Shown piece by piece: positions 1 through 8,314 of a stretch of 64,000 nt of DNA. Both the position numbers and the translations under genes were made by a program. Source of the DNA: Bacillota bacterium (lineage in GTDB: Bacteria > Bacillota > UBA4882 > UBA8346); contig JARKQY010000023.1 in the NCBI GenBank assembly GCA_029974635.1, positions 62,001 through 126,000 on the forward strand. The letters run 5' to 3'. Position 1 is the first letter of the stretch; every line of letters begins with the position of its first letter. The notes beneath the pieces were generated by a model, which had not been told where the DNA came from, made no database searches, and was given only the letters and a program-made list of their open reading frames with translations.

Positions 1-190
1 CGGGATAGACCACCTTGGACGCTCCGGTGAAAGAATATGGATGCGAGGATTTTTCGGCTTCGTTTCTGGAAACCGGCGCATGAGCTGCGATACGGCTGGT
101 GAAAGCGGGCTTGACGTTTAAAACGTTTGGCCAATGAGGGTGGAACCACGGTTACCCCGTCCCTTTTTTATAGGGATGGGGTTTTTGTTT
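1..190 (+). promoter_or_regulatory. T-box leader (5' end outside window)
   Basis: The signature T-box word AGGGTGGAACCACG lies at 137-150 and is followed at once by an intrinsic terminator (155-190). This is the antiterminator/terminator arrangement of T-box riboswitches, which sense uncharged tRNA. The upstream 130 bases would hold the end of stem I and stems II/III. Stem I begins outside the window, so the specifier codon cannot be read safely. An ACC followed by A at 9-12 would fit tRNA-Thr, but this is only suggestive. The downstream operon contains thrS, which makes threonine the likely ligand class. Confidence 0.88.
155..190 (+). terminator. T-box regulated terminator
   Basis: CCCCGTCCC (155-163) pairs with GGGATGGGG (173-181), nine pairs including one G-U, followed by TTTTTGTTT. 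The 5' arm directly follows the T-box word, so the antiterminator and terminator folds are mutually exclusive. Read-through would express the Nudix gene and thrS. Confidence 0.88.
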
Positions 191-223
191 ACCTATGATG
201 TCTCAATAAGTGAGGGAGAAACA

Positions 224-637
224 TTGATACGGGATTATTGCGCCGGGGGGTTGGTTTTCTGTCAAGGCCGGCTGGTGGTGTTGGAACGGTATAATAAAGT
301 ATGGCTGTTTCCGAAAGGACATATCGATCCGGGAGAGACAGCAGCAGAAGCAGCCATTCGGGAAGTGAAAGAAGAATGCGGGCTGGATGCCCGGATCTTA
401 GCGGAAATAGGAGAAACCAGTTATACTTTTACTGAGAACGACTTGGAACATGATAAATCAGTCCAGTGGTATCTGATGGAGGCGATATCCTGCGAAATTG
501 CCCTGGAAGCCGAATTTTTCACCGCGGCCCGGTTGATTAGCGAACAGGAGATTGGACTATTGTCATTTGAGTCGGACCGAGAGCTGGCGAAGAAGGGATT
601 TGAGTTAAATCGCCGTTTTTTCCAGACAACGAAGTGA
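224..637 (+). CDS. Nudix hydrolase
   Basis: This is a Nudix-family pyrophosphohydrolase; the substrate cannot be told. With the chosen start it has about 137 residues. The complete Nudix box is present: G-HIDPG-E, seven residues, then REVKEECGL (pattern GX5EX7REUXEEXGU), which binds Mg2+ and the diphosphate. The longest frame begins at 134, inside the T-box word, and the next ATG (176) is inside the terminator stem, so neither is a credible start. TTG at 224 has AGGGAG five bases upstream and begins just before the conserved first strand (IRDYCAGGLVF). The gene lies between the T-box and thrS without a terminator, so it should be co-regulated with thrS. A house-cleaning or nucleotide-sanitising role is possible but not shown. 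Confidence 0.85.
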   Translation: MIRDYCAGGLVFCQGRLVVLERYNKVWLFPKGHIDPGETAAEAAIREVKEECGLDARILAEIGETSYTFTENDLEHDKSVQWYLMEAISCEIALEAEFFTAARLISEQEIGLLSFESDRELAKKGFELNRRFFQTTK

Positions 638-719
638 AGGTGCAAAAAATCTACAAGTGTGGGTTTACCCCGCGGGATAGATTACTGGCGATATATTTTT
701 TACATAGAGAGGAGTTCGA

Positions 720-2636
720 TTGATTATGAAGGTTATTTTTCCTGACAAGAGTTCCCGGGAGTATCCGGATGGGACCACTGCGTTAGCAGTGGCGCAGTCC
801 ATTGGCGAACGGTTGGCCAAAGAGGTGATTGCGGCCAAAGTCAATGATAACTTGGTGGATCTTAAACAGCCACTTTCCGGGGAGATTCACTTAAAACTGA
901 TTAAACCCGGAGACCCGGAGGGGTTGGAGATCATAAGACACTCGGCCTCTCACGTGATGGCCCAGGCGGTGCGTCATTTGTATCCCGGGGTGAAATTGGC
1001 CATCGGACCGGCTATTGAAAACGGATTTTATTACGATTTCGATCTGCCGGAGCCCTTGAAACCGGAGGACTTGGGGCGGATTGAGGGAGAGATGGCCAAG
1101 ATCATCAGCGCCGATATTCCCTTTGAACGGTTTGAACTGAGCAAGCAGGATGCCTTGGATTTATTTCAAAAGAATAATGAAAAATATAAGGTGGAGTTAG
1201 TGGAGGGGTTGGAGGACGGGACCATCTCCTTTTACAGGCAGGGTGATTTCACCGATCTCTGCCGGGGACCGCATCTGCCTAGCACCGGCCGGTTAAAGGC
1301 CTACAAGTTGATGTCCATTGCCGGGGCTTATTGGCGAGGGGATTCTTCCCGGGAGATGCTGCAGCGGATTTATGGTACTGCATTCGCCGCCAAGCAGGAG
1401 TTGGAAGATTATTTAAAATTCCTGGAGGAGGCGGCCAAACGGGACCACCGGAAGTTAGGAAAAGAACTGGATTTGTTCTCCATCGATGATCAGATTGGCG
1501 GTGGGCTAGTGCTCTGGCATCCGAAAGGGGCTAGGATTCGCCACGAACTGGAGAAGTTTTGGAAGGATGAACATTATAAGAACGGTTATGAACTGGTTTA
1601 TACTCCCCATGTGGGCCGGAGCCTGCTGTGGGAGACCAGCGGCCATCTGGGATTTTACAAGGAGAATATGTATGCCCCGATGGATATTGAAGGTCAGCCG
1701 TATTTCGTGAAACCCATGAACTGTCCGTTCCATATCGCCATATATCAAAGCCGGGGCCGTTCGTACCGGGAGTTGCCCTTCCGCTGGGCAGAGCTGGGGA
1801 CTGTTTACCGTTACGAGAAAAGCGGAGTTCTGCACGGCTTGATGCGGGTCCGGGGGTTCACTCAGGATGATGCGCATATCTTTTGCCGGCAGGATCAAAT
1901 GCCGGAGGAGATTGACCGGGTGCTTTCCTTCTGCCTATATATGATCCGGTCTTTCGGATTTAAAGATTTTAAATTATATTTGGCTACCCGCCCCAAGGAA
2001 AAATCGGTGGGTGATGAGGAACGCTGGACGGCTGCAACTGAGGCGCTGAAGGCCGCAATTGCCAAGACGGGTCTTCCTTCGGAGGTGGATGAAGGAGGCG
2101 GCGCGTTTTACGGGCCGAAGATTGATCTGAAGATTAAGGATGCGCTGGGCCGGGAGTGGCAGTGTTCCACCATTCAGTTCGACTTTAACATGTCGGAACG
2201 GTTTAATATGACCTTCAAAGGCAGCGATAGCGCTGACCATAAGCCGTATATGATTCACCGGGCGTTGTTCGGGTCCCTGGAGAGGTTTTTTGGTGTGTTG
2301 GTGGAGCATTATGAGGGGGCGTTCCCGGTGTGGTTGGCGCCGGTCCAGGCGGTGGTACTGCCGGTGTTGCCGGATAATTACGAGTACAGCCGGTCGGTGA
2401 TGGAGGAGTTGCGGCAGGCGGGGATTAGAGCGGAGATAGATAGCCGGAATGAGAAGATCGGCTATCGGATCCGCGAGGCGCAGTTGCAGAAGGTCCCGTA
2501 TATGCTGGTGGTTGGTGAGCGGGAAGCCAAAGAAGGAACGGTAGCGGTCAGGATCCGGAAGGAAGGGGATGCCGGAGCGCAACCGGTGGCCAAGGTGAAA
2601 GAGGATATTTTGGAGATGGTAAAGAAGAAGCAATGA
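720..2636 (+). CDS. thrS: Threonyl-tRNA synthetase
   Basis: Cytoplasmic class II synthetase that charges tRNA-Thr; full length at 636-638 residues. Domains in order: TGS domain (about 1-62), the editing/second additional domain with HSASHVMAQA, the class II core, and the C-terminal anticodon-binding domain (from about 540). The zinc/active-site segment MNCPFHI is near residue 333, motif 2 is FRWAELGTVYRYEKSG, and motif 3 is near the HRALFGSLERF stretch. Two starts are possible: TTG at 720, five bases after AGGAG (710-714), or ATG at 726, eleven bases after it. The gap of about 80 bases after the Nudix gene has no terminator, so both genes should answer to the T-box at 137-190. It ends in its own terminator. 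Confidence 0.97.
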   Translation: MIMKVIFPDKSSREYPDGTTALAVAQSIGERLAKEVIAAKVNDNLVDLKQPLSGEIHLKLIKPGDPEGLEIIRHSASHVMAQAVRHLYPGVKLAIGPAIENGFYYDFDLPEPLKPEDLGRIEGEMAKIISADIPFERFELSKQDALDLFQKNNEKYKVELVEGLEDGTISFYRQGDFTDLCRGPHLPSTGRLKAYKLMSIAGAYWRGDSSREMLQRIYGTAFAAKQELEDYLKFLEEAAKRDHRKLGKELDLFSIDDQIGGGLVLWHPKGARIRHELEKFWKDEHYKNGYELVYTPHVGRSLLWETSGHLGFYKENMYAPMDIEGQPYFVKPMNCPFHIAIYQSRGRSYRELPFRWAELGTVYRYEKSGVLHGLMRVRGFTQDDAHIFCRQDQMPEEIDRVLSFCLYMIRSFGFKDFKLYLATRPKEKSVGDEERWTAATEALKAAIAKTGLPSEVDEGGGAFYGPKIDLKIKDALGREWQCSTIQFDFNMSERFNMTFKGSDSADHKPYMIHRALFGSLERFFGVLVEHYEGAFPVWLAPVQAVVLPVLPDNYEYSRSVMEELRQAGIRAEIDSRNEKIGYRIREAQLQKVPYMLVVGEREAKEGTVAVRIRKEGDAGAQPVAKVKEDILEMVKKKQ

Positions 2637-2653
2637 AATGAGAGATTGAAAGG

Positions 2654-2684
2654 GCGCTGTGGGATAGCAACCATAGCGCTTTTT
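2654..2684 (+). terminator. Terminator of the thrS operon
   Basis: GCGCTGTGG (2654-2662) pairs with CCATAGCGC (2671-2679), nine pairs with one G-U, then TTTTT. Confidence 0.9.
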
Positions 2685-2716
2685 AGTTAGGAGTGTGAGG
2701 GTGTGTTTTGAAAGCA

Positions 2717-2921
2717 TTGCCGGATTGGATGCTGGGCCGTGAAAAGCGGCGAACTGCTGCGTCTCTCGGTCCCTCTGGTGCTCAACGTACATAGAGTACG
2801 TTTCCGGTTCTCGCTCGGTCGTTCCTTGCATTTCACCACTTTTGACGACCCGAATGGGTATTCAAGTAAGCGCATTCAATCCGGCAAGGTTCTCCCCGGC
2901 GCGTTTAAGTGAAGGCGCCGG
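2717..2921. repeat. Hairpin-rich intergenic repeat element
   Basis: The spacer after thrS (2685-3141) has no convincing gene. It holds an element bounded by 16-base inverted arms, TTGCCGGATTGGATGC (2717-2732) and GCATTCAATCCGGCAA (2872-2887), with one mismatch. Inside is the palindrome AACGTAC-ATAGA-GTACGTT (2784-2802). Just outside is a perfect hairpin, CCGGCGC (2896-2902) with GCGCCGG (2915-2921). The inner GC-rich text resembles dispersed intergenic repeats I associate with Firmicutes genomes, but that is recall, not a search. A non-autonomous mobile element is a reasonable reading. Confidence 0.55.
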
Positions 2922-2989
2922 ACTGCATAGACTGAGGCTGAAGGAGTTAGATTGGTTGTAATCGGAGGGCAGGAATATATCGTTTTGAT

Positions 2990-3104
2990 GCGCTGTTTGT
3001 AATAACTCCAGCGCTTTTGGGTTGGGAGAAAGAATGTGTTTGAAAGAGTTGTCGGATTGGTTGCGGTGTGTATAGCATGGATTTGAGCTGAAGGAAGTTA
3101 CATT
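2990..3104 (+). repeat. Diverged second copy of the thrS terminator region
   Basis: This block mirrors 2654-2728: a GCGCTG...CCAGCGC hairpin with TTTT (2990-3018), then a similar run ending TGTCGGATTGG (3060), then GAGCTGAAGGAAGTTACATT (3085-3104), which matches 2934-2952. It lacks the inserted element found in the first copy. Confidence 0.5.
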
Positions 3105-3141
3105 AAAATAGTTTAAATAAAGCAGGGGAAATCGGTAAGAG

Positions 3142-3792
3142 ATGGAATTTAGAAATATTATCTGTCACATCCAGATGAGGCGTTTTAGAAAAGTTGTAGC
3201 GATGGAGAATCATAACTCAAGCGAAGCAAGGATAAAAATGTCTTACATTAATGCTTATATTGCTCCCGGGACGACACAAGAGATTCAAGACCGGCTTTAC
3301 GAATTATATGAAAAATATAATGGAATCAACGGGAATTGGCTGCGGCGATGGCTAAATCAATTGCTGGAGCAAGATCCGTATTGCTTTGATGCCTATTTGT
3401 TTCGTTATCAAATATTGATGGATGAAGACAATCGCGTGGCAGCGGATAAGGAATTAAAAAAAGCTTATCTGCGTGCGGTGGAACTGATTTGTCGGGATAC
3501 CGGAGAATGGCCGGAGTTTATTCCATGGGAGATTCTGGAGAATCGTCCGCTGCTTCGGGCACTCTATGGCGGAGTTGAATACAATTGGTGGAAGGGTGAA
3601 CCGGCTATGGAGATCTTGCGCAAACTTTTGAAAGTCTGCCCCAATGATAATCTGGGGGCTCGCTTTGCTTTGCTGGCATTAAAAATGGCTATGTCGCATC
3701 GGGAATGGGTGGAACTGCAAGACAAGGTTGATTTGGCGGAATGGTTTCAGGAGAATGCGAAGAAGTTTCCGGAGGAGTTTGGGGAGGGATAA
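3142..3792 (+). CDS. Hypothetical helical (TPR-like) protein
   Basis: I do not recognise a named family. The 216-residue frame is rich in Glu, Lys, Leu and Trp and reads as paired helices: a segment with two Trp (NWLRRWLNQLLEQDP), and near residues 150-190 a run in which a Trp-containing helix is followed by CPNDNLGARFALLAL. The latter resembles the 'low-order repeat after P-x-D-N' pattern of tetratricopeptide-like proteins. There is no signal peptide, so it is probably cytoplasmic. The first ATG (3142) has AGGGGA twelve bases upstream, longer than usual. ATG at 3202 is an alternative that would remove a poorly structured N-terminus. It stands alone, with no operon partner and no clear terminator. 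Confidence 0.6.
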   Translation: MEFRNIICHIQMRRFRKVVAMENHNSSEARIKMSYINAYIAPGTTQEIQDRLYELYEKYNGINGNWLRRWLNQLLEQDPYCFDAYLFRYQILMDEDNRVAADKELKKAYLRAVELICRDTGEWPEFIPWEILENRPLLRALYGGVEYNWWKGEPAMEILRKLLKVCPNDNLGARFALLALKMAMSHREWVELQDKVDLAEWFQENAKKFPEEFGEG

Positions 3793-4143
3793 AAACACTG
3801 TCAGAACCGCTGATTAATCTGATTTAAGGATTGCGCTGATTTTATATTTGATGATCGCATAGCCCCGAACAGCCTGGTAAAAAACTGGATTTGCACTGGA
3901 ACGATAAAAAGGAAAGAAAACCAACGAAACTCTCCAAAAATAAGTGAATTTCTTCCGGCGTATAAAATCTTTTGCTATCCCCTTTACCAATACCGTCAAC
4001 TATTGCTTTATAAATAAACTCAGCAATCACCGTTTGAGATACGAAGGGTTTATATAAAGGAGTGGAGCCCAATTTAAGTATTCTAGTGTTTAGTCCGTCA
4101 GGCTAACTGGGGCTCCACAAAAAACGGTTTTATCAAGAATCTA
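3793..4143. other. Intergenic stretch with possible gene remnant
   Basis: No complete gene. On the minus strand a TTG-initiated frame of 76 codons (4072 to 3842) starts with protein-like sequence (TVIAEFIYKAIVDGIGKG) and decays into low-complexity text, so it may be the 5' end of a lost gene. A nine-base inverted repeat, GTGGAGCCC (4062-4070) and GGGCTCCAC (4110-4118), flanks its start. The opening CTGATTAATCTGATTTAAGG resembles the dispersed GGATTAA-type repeats elsewhere in the window. Confidence 0.3.
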
Positions 4144-4383
4144 TCATTTTTCAAATTCTCCAATAGCCGGAGAATCCTTAAACCGTTGATTAATCTTTTC
4201 CAGTTCCGTAAATTGGGAAGCGGGTATCCTCCATCCTCCCCCCGGAGTATGGAGAGCTTTTATTTTTCCGGTTTCACACCATTTTCTTACCATGCGATCT
4301 GAGACTTGAAAGGCCTCGGCAACCTCATTGGTGCGTAGAAATTTTTTAGATGCACCGAGGGGAATAAAATCGATCTCTATCAC
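4144..4383 (-). CDS. Helix-turn-helix (excisionase/MerR-like) protein, possibly 5'-truncated
   Basis: The protein carries an excisionase-type winged helix: FLRTNEVAEAFQVSDRMVRK, then WCETGKIKALHTPGGGWRI, the helix-turn-helix and wing of the HTH_17/MerR-like group. It probably binds DNA. GTG at 4383 is the only usable start, but it has no good ribosome-binding site. The same frame stays open upstream to the stop at 4516-4518 and encodes about 43 plausible hydrophilic residues with no ATG, GTG or TTG. The true protein may therefore begin with a rarer codon or have lost its start. Three tandem 9-base repeats lie just beyond the frame (4524-4550) and could be its binding site. No integrase is nearby, so a regulator or a remnant is likelier than a working excisionase. 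Confidence 0.6.
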   Translation of the reverse strand: MIEIDFIPLGASKKFLRTNEVAEAFQVSDRMVRKWCETGKIKALHTPGGGWRIPASQFTELEKINQRFKDSPAIGEFEK

Positions 4384-4523
4384 TTCGGCGTCGTTGGTAG
4401 CCGAAAATTCATCCAGGCACTGGCAGAAGGCTTTAAATAAATCTTCGCGGGATTTTCCATTAAGATCTTTGGGGCGATGATTAAACTCACTTTGATCACC
4501 GTCCTCGCCTCCGTTCTATCACG

Positions 4524-4550
4524 GTTCCGTAATTTCCGCAAGTTCCGTAA
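4524..4550. repeat. Three tandem 9-base repeats
   Basis: GTTCCGTAA (4524-4532), TTTCCGCAA (4533-4541) and GTTCCGTAA (4542-4550) lie head to tail with a period of exactly nine bases, upstream of the helix-turn-helix gene. The word recurs within that gene's own 3' part (near 4204-4212). The arrangement resembles an operator array or iteron. Confidence 0.5.
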
Positions 4551-4829
4551 ATAATATGCCCGGATAATAAAAAAATATGACTATAAATAAAACATTTATT
4601 AAGCTTTGGAAGATAAATGTCAAGGATTTCAAAAAAATCGTTTTAAATATTATGCAAATATAGCGGAGATTTATAAAGAATCACGTATTCTTTTGAGTGC
4701 GGAAGATGCCTAATTTATCACCTAATATCGCATTGATAAAGTGTAAATTTGAAGAGAAGCCAGCCGGAGTATTTATGCACTGATGAAAAAAATTCTAACA
4801 ATTCCCTAACAAAACCTCCCTTACCTCCA

Positions 4830-4858
4830 TTGCGAAAATAAGGAAGCTGATATATAAT
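4830..4858 (+). promoter_or_regulatory. Probable sigma-A promoter of livK
   Basis: TTGCGA (4830-4835), 17-base spacer, TATAAT (4853-4858), about 100 bases before livK. Apart from this promoter and the ribosome site AGGAGGG (4946-4952), the AT-rich stretch 4551-4958 shows nothing I can identify. Confidence 0.65.
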
Positions 4859-4958
4859 TTTATACAATACATTCAGATGCTTTGATCTGGAATTCCGTTA
4901 ACCTGAAATTTCCAATCAAGACGTTAGAATGGAAATTTATTAATTAGGAGGGCGTAGA

Positions 4959-6098
4959 ATGAAAAATAACAGGTTCTTAGCATTGCTTATTATTCTCGTA
5001 TTGGCAGTATCTCTTATTCCGGTCCAAGGCGCCGGAGGAACCATTAAATTAGGTGCGATTCAACCCATCAGCGGACAAGTTTCAGCTTACGGAACCCAAA
5101 CCCGGGATGCGATTATGATGGCGGTTCAGGAGATTAACGCCAAAGGCGGTATTCTAGGTAAGAAAATCGAAATGGTTGTTGAAGATGATGAGGCAAGTCC
5201 GGATAAAACAATGAATGCCCTTAAAAAGTTGGTTGCCAAGGATAAAGTTGTCGGCTTTGTCGGCGCTTTAACCAGTAAATGCTCCCTGGCCATCACCAAG
5301 TATGCTCAAGCCAAAAAGGTGATCATGATTTCTCCGTCCTCTACTAATGATACGGTAACCGATGCCGGAAATTTTATCTTCAGAGCATGTTACAAAGATT
5401 CCTTCCAAGGCCAGGTCGTCGCCCAGTTTTCGTATGAAACGCTGAAAGCGAAAAAAGCAGCCATTCTTTATGATATTACCAATGATTACTCCAAAGGTTT
5501 AGCCACCAATTTTACCGAGAAGTTCAAGGCTTTAGGCGGAACAATTGTTGCTACCGAATCTTATAGCACCAACGATAAGGATTTCAACGCCCAACTGACC
5601 AAGATTAAAGCGGCGAACCCCGAAGTATTACTAATCCCGGATTACTATAACACAGTATCCCTTATTGCCAAACAAGTGAGGGCTCAGGGGTTGAAAATTC
5701 CCATGGTTGGGGCCGATGGCTGGGATGAAATCACCAATAATGCAGGTGATGAAGTGTTGAATTGCTATTATAGCAATCACTATTCTCCAGAAGCTAATGA
5801 TCCCGAAGTTAAGAACTTTGTGAAAAAGTTCTCCGCCAAATATAAGATTACACCCAACGCGCTGGCTGCTTTAGGGTATGATGCCACGTATATTCTGGCT
5901 GAAGCCATTCAAAAAGCCGGCTCTACCAATCCGGAAAAGGTTCGGGCGGCCATGGCCAAGACCAACCGGAAATTTGTCACCGGAAATATCAAGTTCGACG
6001 CCAACCGCAACCCGGTTAAATCAGCGGTTATGTTGAAGATCGTCAAAGGAAAAGACGGCAAACTGAGCACTCAATTTGCTGGAACCGTCAATCCGTAA
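4959..6098 (+). CDS. livK: Branched-chain amino-acid ABC transporter substrate-binding protein
   Basis: Extracellular solute-binding protein of the LivJ/LivK type (periplasmic-binding fold type I), 379 residues, the usual size. A signal peptide covers about residues 1-25, with a hydrophobic run and VQGAGG cleavage region. There is no lipobox cysteine, unlike most monoderm Firmicute binding proteins, so the mature protein may be soluble in a periplasm rather than lipid-anchored. The mature start IKLGAIQPISGQVSAYGTQ is typical, as are the segments KKVIMISPSSTNDTVTD and GADGWDE. The ribosome site AGGAGGG is perfect. It heads a livKHMGF set but is separated from livH by a hairpin and 280 bases, a common way to make more binding protein than transporter. 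Leucine/isoleucine/valine is the family default; other amino acids or amides are possible. Confidence 0.93.
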   Translation: MKNNRFLALLIILVLAVSLIPVQGAGGTIKLGAIQPISGQVSAYGTQTRDAIMMAVQEINAKGGILGKKIEMVVEDDEASPDKTMNALKKLVAKDKVVGFVGALTSKCSLAITKYAQAKKVIMISPSSTNDTVTDAGNFIFRACYKDSFQGQVVAQFSYETLKAKKAAILYDITNDYSKGLATNFTEKFKALGGTIVATESYSTNDKDFNAQLTKIKAANPEVLLIPDYYNTVSLIAKQVRAQGLKIPMVGADGWDEITNNAGDEVLNCYYSNHYSPEANDPEVKNFVKKFSAKYKITPNALAALGYDATYILAEAIQKAGSTNPEKVRAAMAKTNRKFVTGNIKFDANRNPVKSAVMLKIVKGKDGKLSTQFAGTVNP

Positions 6099-6155
6099 GT
6101 TGAAATTTCCACTTTAAAAACTTGAAATAGTAGGGTATAATTTTATAAAGAAACT

Positions 6156-6178
6156 GGGGGAATCTTGATTCCCCCATT
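6156..6178 (+). terminator. Hairpin after livK
   Basis: GGGGGAATC (6156-6164), TT loop, GATTCCCCC (6167-6175), nine perfect pairs, followed by a weak tail (ATTCTTTG). It probably stops or attenuates transcription between livK and livH. The rest of 6099-6379 is AT-rich with no gene. Confidence 0.65.
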
Positions 6179-6379
6179 CTTTGTGATTGAGTGATAATTT
6201 TAAATTAATATATAAAACATATATCTTAAATAGTTTTTAGATCGAAAGATTATCAAATTTATTTAAATAGTGCTTTACGGTTTTTGTTCGGGTCAGTACG
6301 AAAATATAATTAGCATAAATATTATAATATTATTAATTGAAGTTTCACTTCAATACGTAAGAAATATAGAGGTGATGAA

Positions 6380-7291
6380 ATGGGCTTCGTTCAGGAATTT
6401 TTACAGCAATTGGTAAACGGTTTTTCGTTGGGTTTCATTTATGCGTTAATTGCATTGGGATACACGATGGTATACGGTATCGCCAAACTGATTAATTTTG
6501 CCCACGGGGATATCTTGATGGTGGGGGCTTACGGGGGATTTTTCGTATTGATTGCGCTGCTGGTAACTCCGGGTAGCTTTATTCTTTCTTTTGTCATTGC
6601 AATGCTGATTTGCGCGTTGCTGGGTATGTTTATTGAAAGAACATGTTACAAACCATTACGGAGCGCGCCCCGGATCAATGCTTTGATTACCGCCATCGGG
6701 GTTTCTTTCTTCCTGGAAAACGTCGCCCGGGTAATTAAGCCCATCGGGCCAAATCCCAAAGAATTCCCGGTTTTCCCGCAAAAATTCAATTTACTTGAAT
6801 TGGATTTTTTAGGAGTTCATATCAACCAGACGCAGATTATCATTTTTCTGGTTTCAGTTTTTTTAATGTTCACTTTAAATTACATCGTCAATAATACCAA
6901 AATGGGTAAAGCGATGCGGGCGGTTTCCTTTGATCGGGGAGCCGCTTATTTAATGGGAATCAATGTGAACCGGGTCATATCGTTTACATTCGCCATCGGT
7001 TCGGCTTTAGCTGCGGCGGCGGGAATCTTATTCGCCAGCGCATACCCTCAGGTCGAACCGTTAATGGGCTTCATGCCCGGGATCAAAGCCTTTGTGGCGG
7101 CAGTTCTGGGCGGTATCGGAAGTATTCCGGGAGCCATGGTCGGAGGCCTTATCCTGGGAATTGCGGAGACCCTTTCCAAAGGCTTTATATCGTCCAAACT
7201 TGCCGATGCCATTGTATTTGGAATTTTAATCATTATTTTAGTGGTCAAACCTTCCGGTATTTTCGGCCAGAACGTAAGTGAGAAGGTTTAG
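6380..7291 (+). CDS. livH: Branched-chain amino-acid ABC transporter permease
   Basis: Inner-membrane permease of the LivH type, 303 residues, with about eight hydrophobic segments. The N-terminal GFSLGFIYALIALGYTMVYG and the following INFAHGDILM are the family hallmarks. The C-terminal AAVLGGIGSIPGAMVGGLIL is the EAA-like loop that contacts the ATPases. ATG at 6380 is preceded by AGGTGA at a five-base spacing, repeating the pattern used by livM. It pairs with LivM to form the channel, with LivG and LivF as motors and LivK supplying substrate. Confidence 0.95.
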   Translation: MGFVQEFLQQLVNGFSLGFIYALIALGYTMVYGIAKLINFAHGDILMVGAYGGFFVLIALLVTPGSFILSFVIAMLICALLGMFIERTCYKPLRSAPRINALITAIGVSFFLENVARVIKPIGPNPKEFPVFPQKFNLLELDFLGVHINQTQIIIFLVSVFLMFTLNYIVNNTKMGKAMRAVSFDRGAAYLMGINVNRVISFTFAIGSALAAAAGILFASAYPQVEPLMGFMPGIKAFVAAVLGGIGSIPGAMVGGLILGIAETLSKGFISSKLADAIVFGILIIILVVKPSGIFGQNVSEKV

Positions 7292-7300
7292 GTGATAATT

Positions 7301-8314
7301 ATGAATAAACGTGTGCTTACATTTTTTAAAATTGCCGGTTTGATATTATTAGGGTTACTGATCGGCGATGCACTGATTTATGCCGGAATCATCGATGAAT
7401 ACACAGCCCAAATCTTAACTTTGGCTGGTATTAATGTGATTATTGCCTTGAGTTTGAACTTGATTTCCGGTTTTACGGGACAATTGGCCCTCGGGCATGC
7501 CGGCTTCATGGCCATTGGCGCGTATGCGACGGCATATTTGGTAATGCATATACATGTCCCGCAACATTTATGGCCGGTATTGGTAGGAATTTCAATTATC
7601 ATCGGCGGAATTATCACCGCTTTTTTCGGAATGGTCATCGGCTTCCCTACCCTACGATTAAAAGGAGATTATTTGGCCATCGTAACATTAGCCTTCGCTG
7701 AAATTATCCGGGTTTTAATGATCAATATGGAGGGTATTACGGGTGGCGCCGCCGGCTTGAAGGGGATTCCGCTATATACGGAAGATATCAACCTGGGTCC
7801 GGTGGTTTCGTTTACTTGGATTGCCGTTTTTATGATTTTAATCATTTTTCTAATTCGTAATTTGATAAAATCCTCGCCGGGAAGGGCTATTGTAGCCATC
7901 CGCGAAGATGAAATCGCGGCGGATTCCATGGGAGTTAATGTTTTTTATTATAAAATGTTTTCATTTACACTATCGGCATTTATCGCCGGAATCGGCGGTG
8001 GATTATACTCCTTGTTTTTCGGTTACTTGAATCCAACCATGTTTAATTTCATGAAATCGGCTGATTTTTTGGTTATTGTTGTGCTTGGAGGCATGGGGAG
8101 TATTGCGGGAACTGTTGCGACCGGATTTATCCTCACCTATCTGCAAGAGTTTTTAAGAGTGTTACAGGATTACCGTCTGGTAATTTATCCATTGATTTTG
8201 ATATTCATTATGTTGTTTAAACCAACCGGTTTGGCCGGTATATTGGAGGACATCAAAACTTTCATCTCCAAAAAGATTTCCGCGAAAGCCATTCGAAAGA
8301 CAGGTGAAGGTTAA
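7301..8314 (+). CDS. livM: Branched-chain amino-acid ABC transporter permease
   Basis: Second permease subunit, LivM type, about 337 residues, strongly hydrophobic. Family features are LSLNLISGFTGQLALGHAGF near the N-terminus, GFPTLRLKGDYLAIVTLAF in the middle and VVLGGMGSIAGTVATGF near the end. The frame opens at GTG 7292, directly after the livH stop. ATG 7301 has AGGTGA (7290-7295) at five bases, the same signal as livH, and is the better start. Its stop overlaps the livG start by one base (TAATG), so it is translationally coupled in the operon. Confidence 0.95.
   Translation: MNKRVLTFFKIAGLILLGLLIGDALIYAGIIDEYTAQILTLAGINVIIALSLNLISGFTGQLALGHAGFMAIGAYATAYLVMHIHVPQHLWPVLVGISIIIGGIITAFFGMVIGFPTLRLKGDYLAIVTLAFAEIIRVLMINMEGITGGAAGLKGIPLYTEDINLGPVVSFTWIAVFMILIIFLIRNLIKSSPGRAIVAIREDEIAADSMGVNVFYYKMFSFTLSAFIAGIGGGLYSLFFGYLNPTMFNFMKSADFLVIVVLGGMGSIAGTVATGFILTYLQEFLRVLQDYRLVIYPLILIFIMLFKPTGLAGILEDIKTFISKKISAKAIRKTGEG

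Noticed and set aside
134..223. Long start for the Nudix gene
   Set aside because: The ATG at 134 is within the T-box word and the one at 176 within the terminator stem; TTG 224 with AGGGAG is the credible start.
1974..2831. 285-residue frame on the minus strand
   Set aside because: Lies almost wholly antisense to thrS, has an Arg/His/Gln/Leu-biased composition typical of a shadow frame and no family motifs.
2690..3141. CRISPR-like array in the repeat-rich spacer after thrS
   Set aside because: Repeats are two diverged copies plus inverted arms, with no regular repeat-spacer period and no cas genes in the window.
4383..4505. GTG-started 41-codon frame with GGAGG ahead of the helix-turn-helix gene
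   Set aside because: It is in a different frame from the more protein-like upstream extension of that gene, and its product has no features; the GTGA overlap may be chance.
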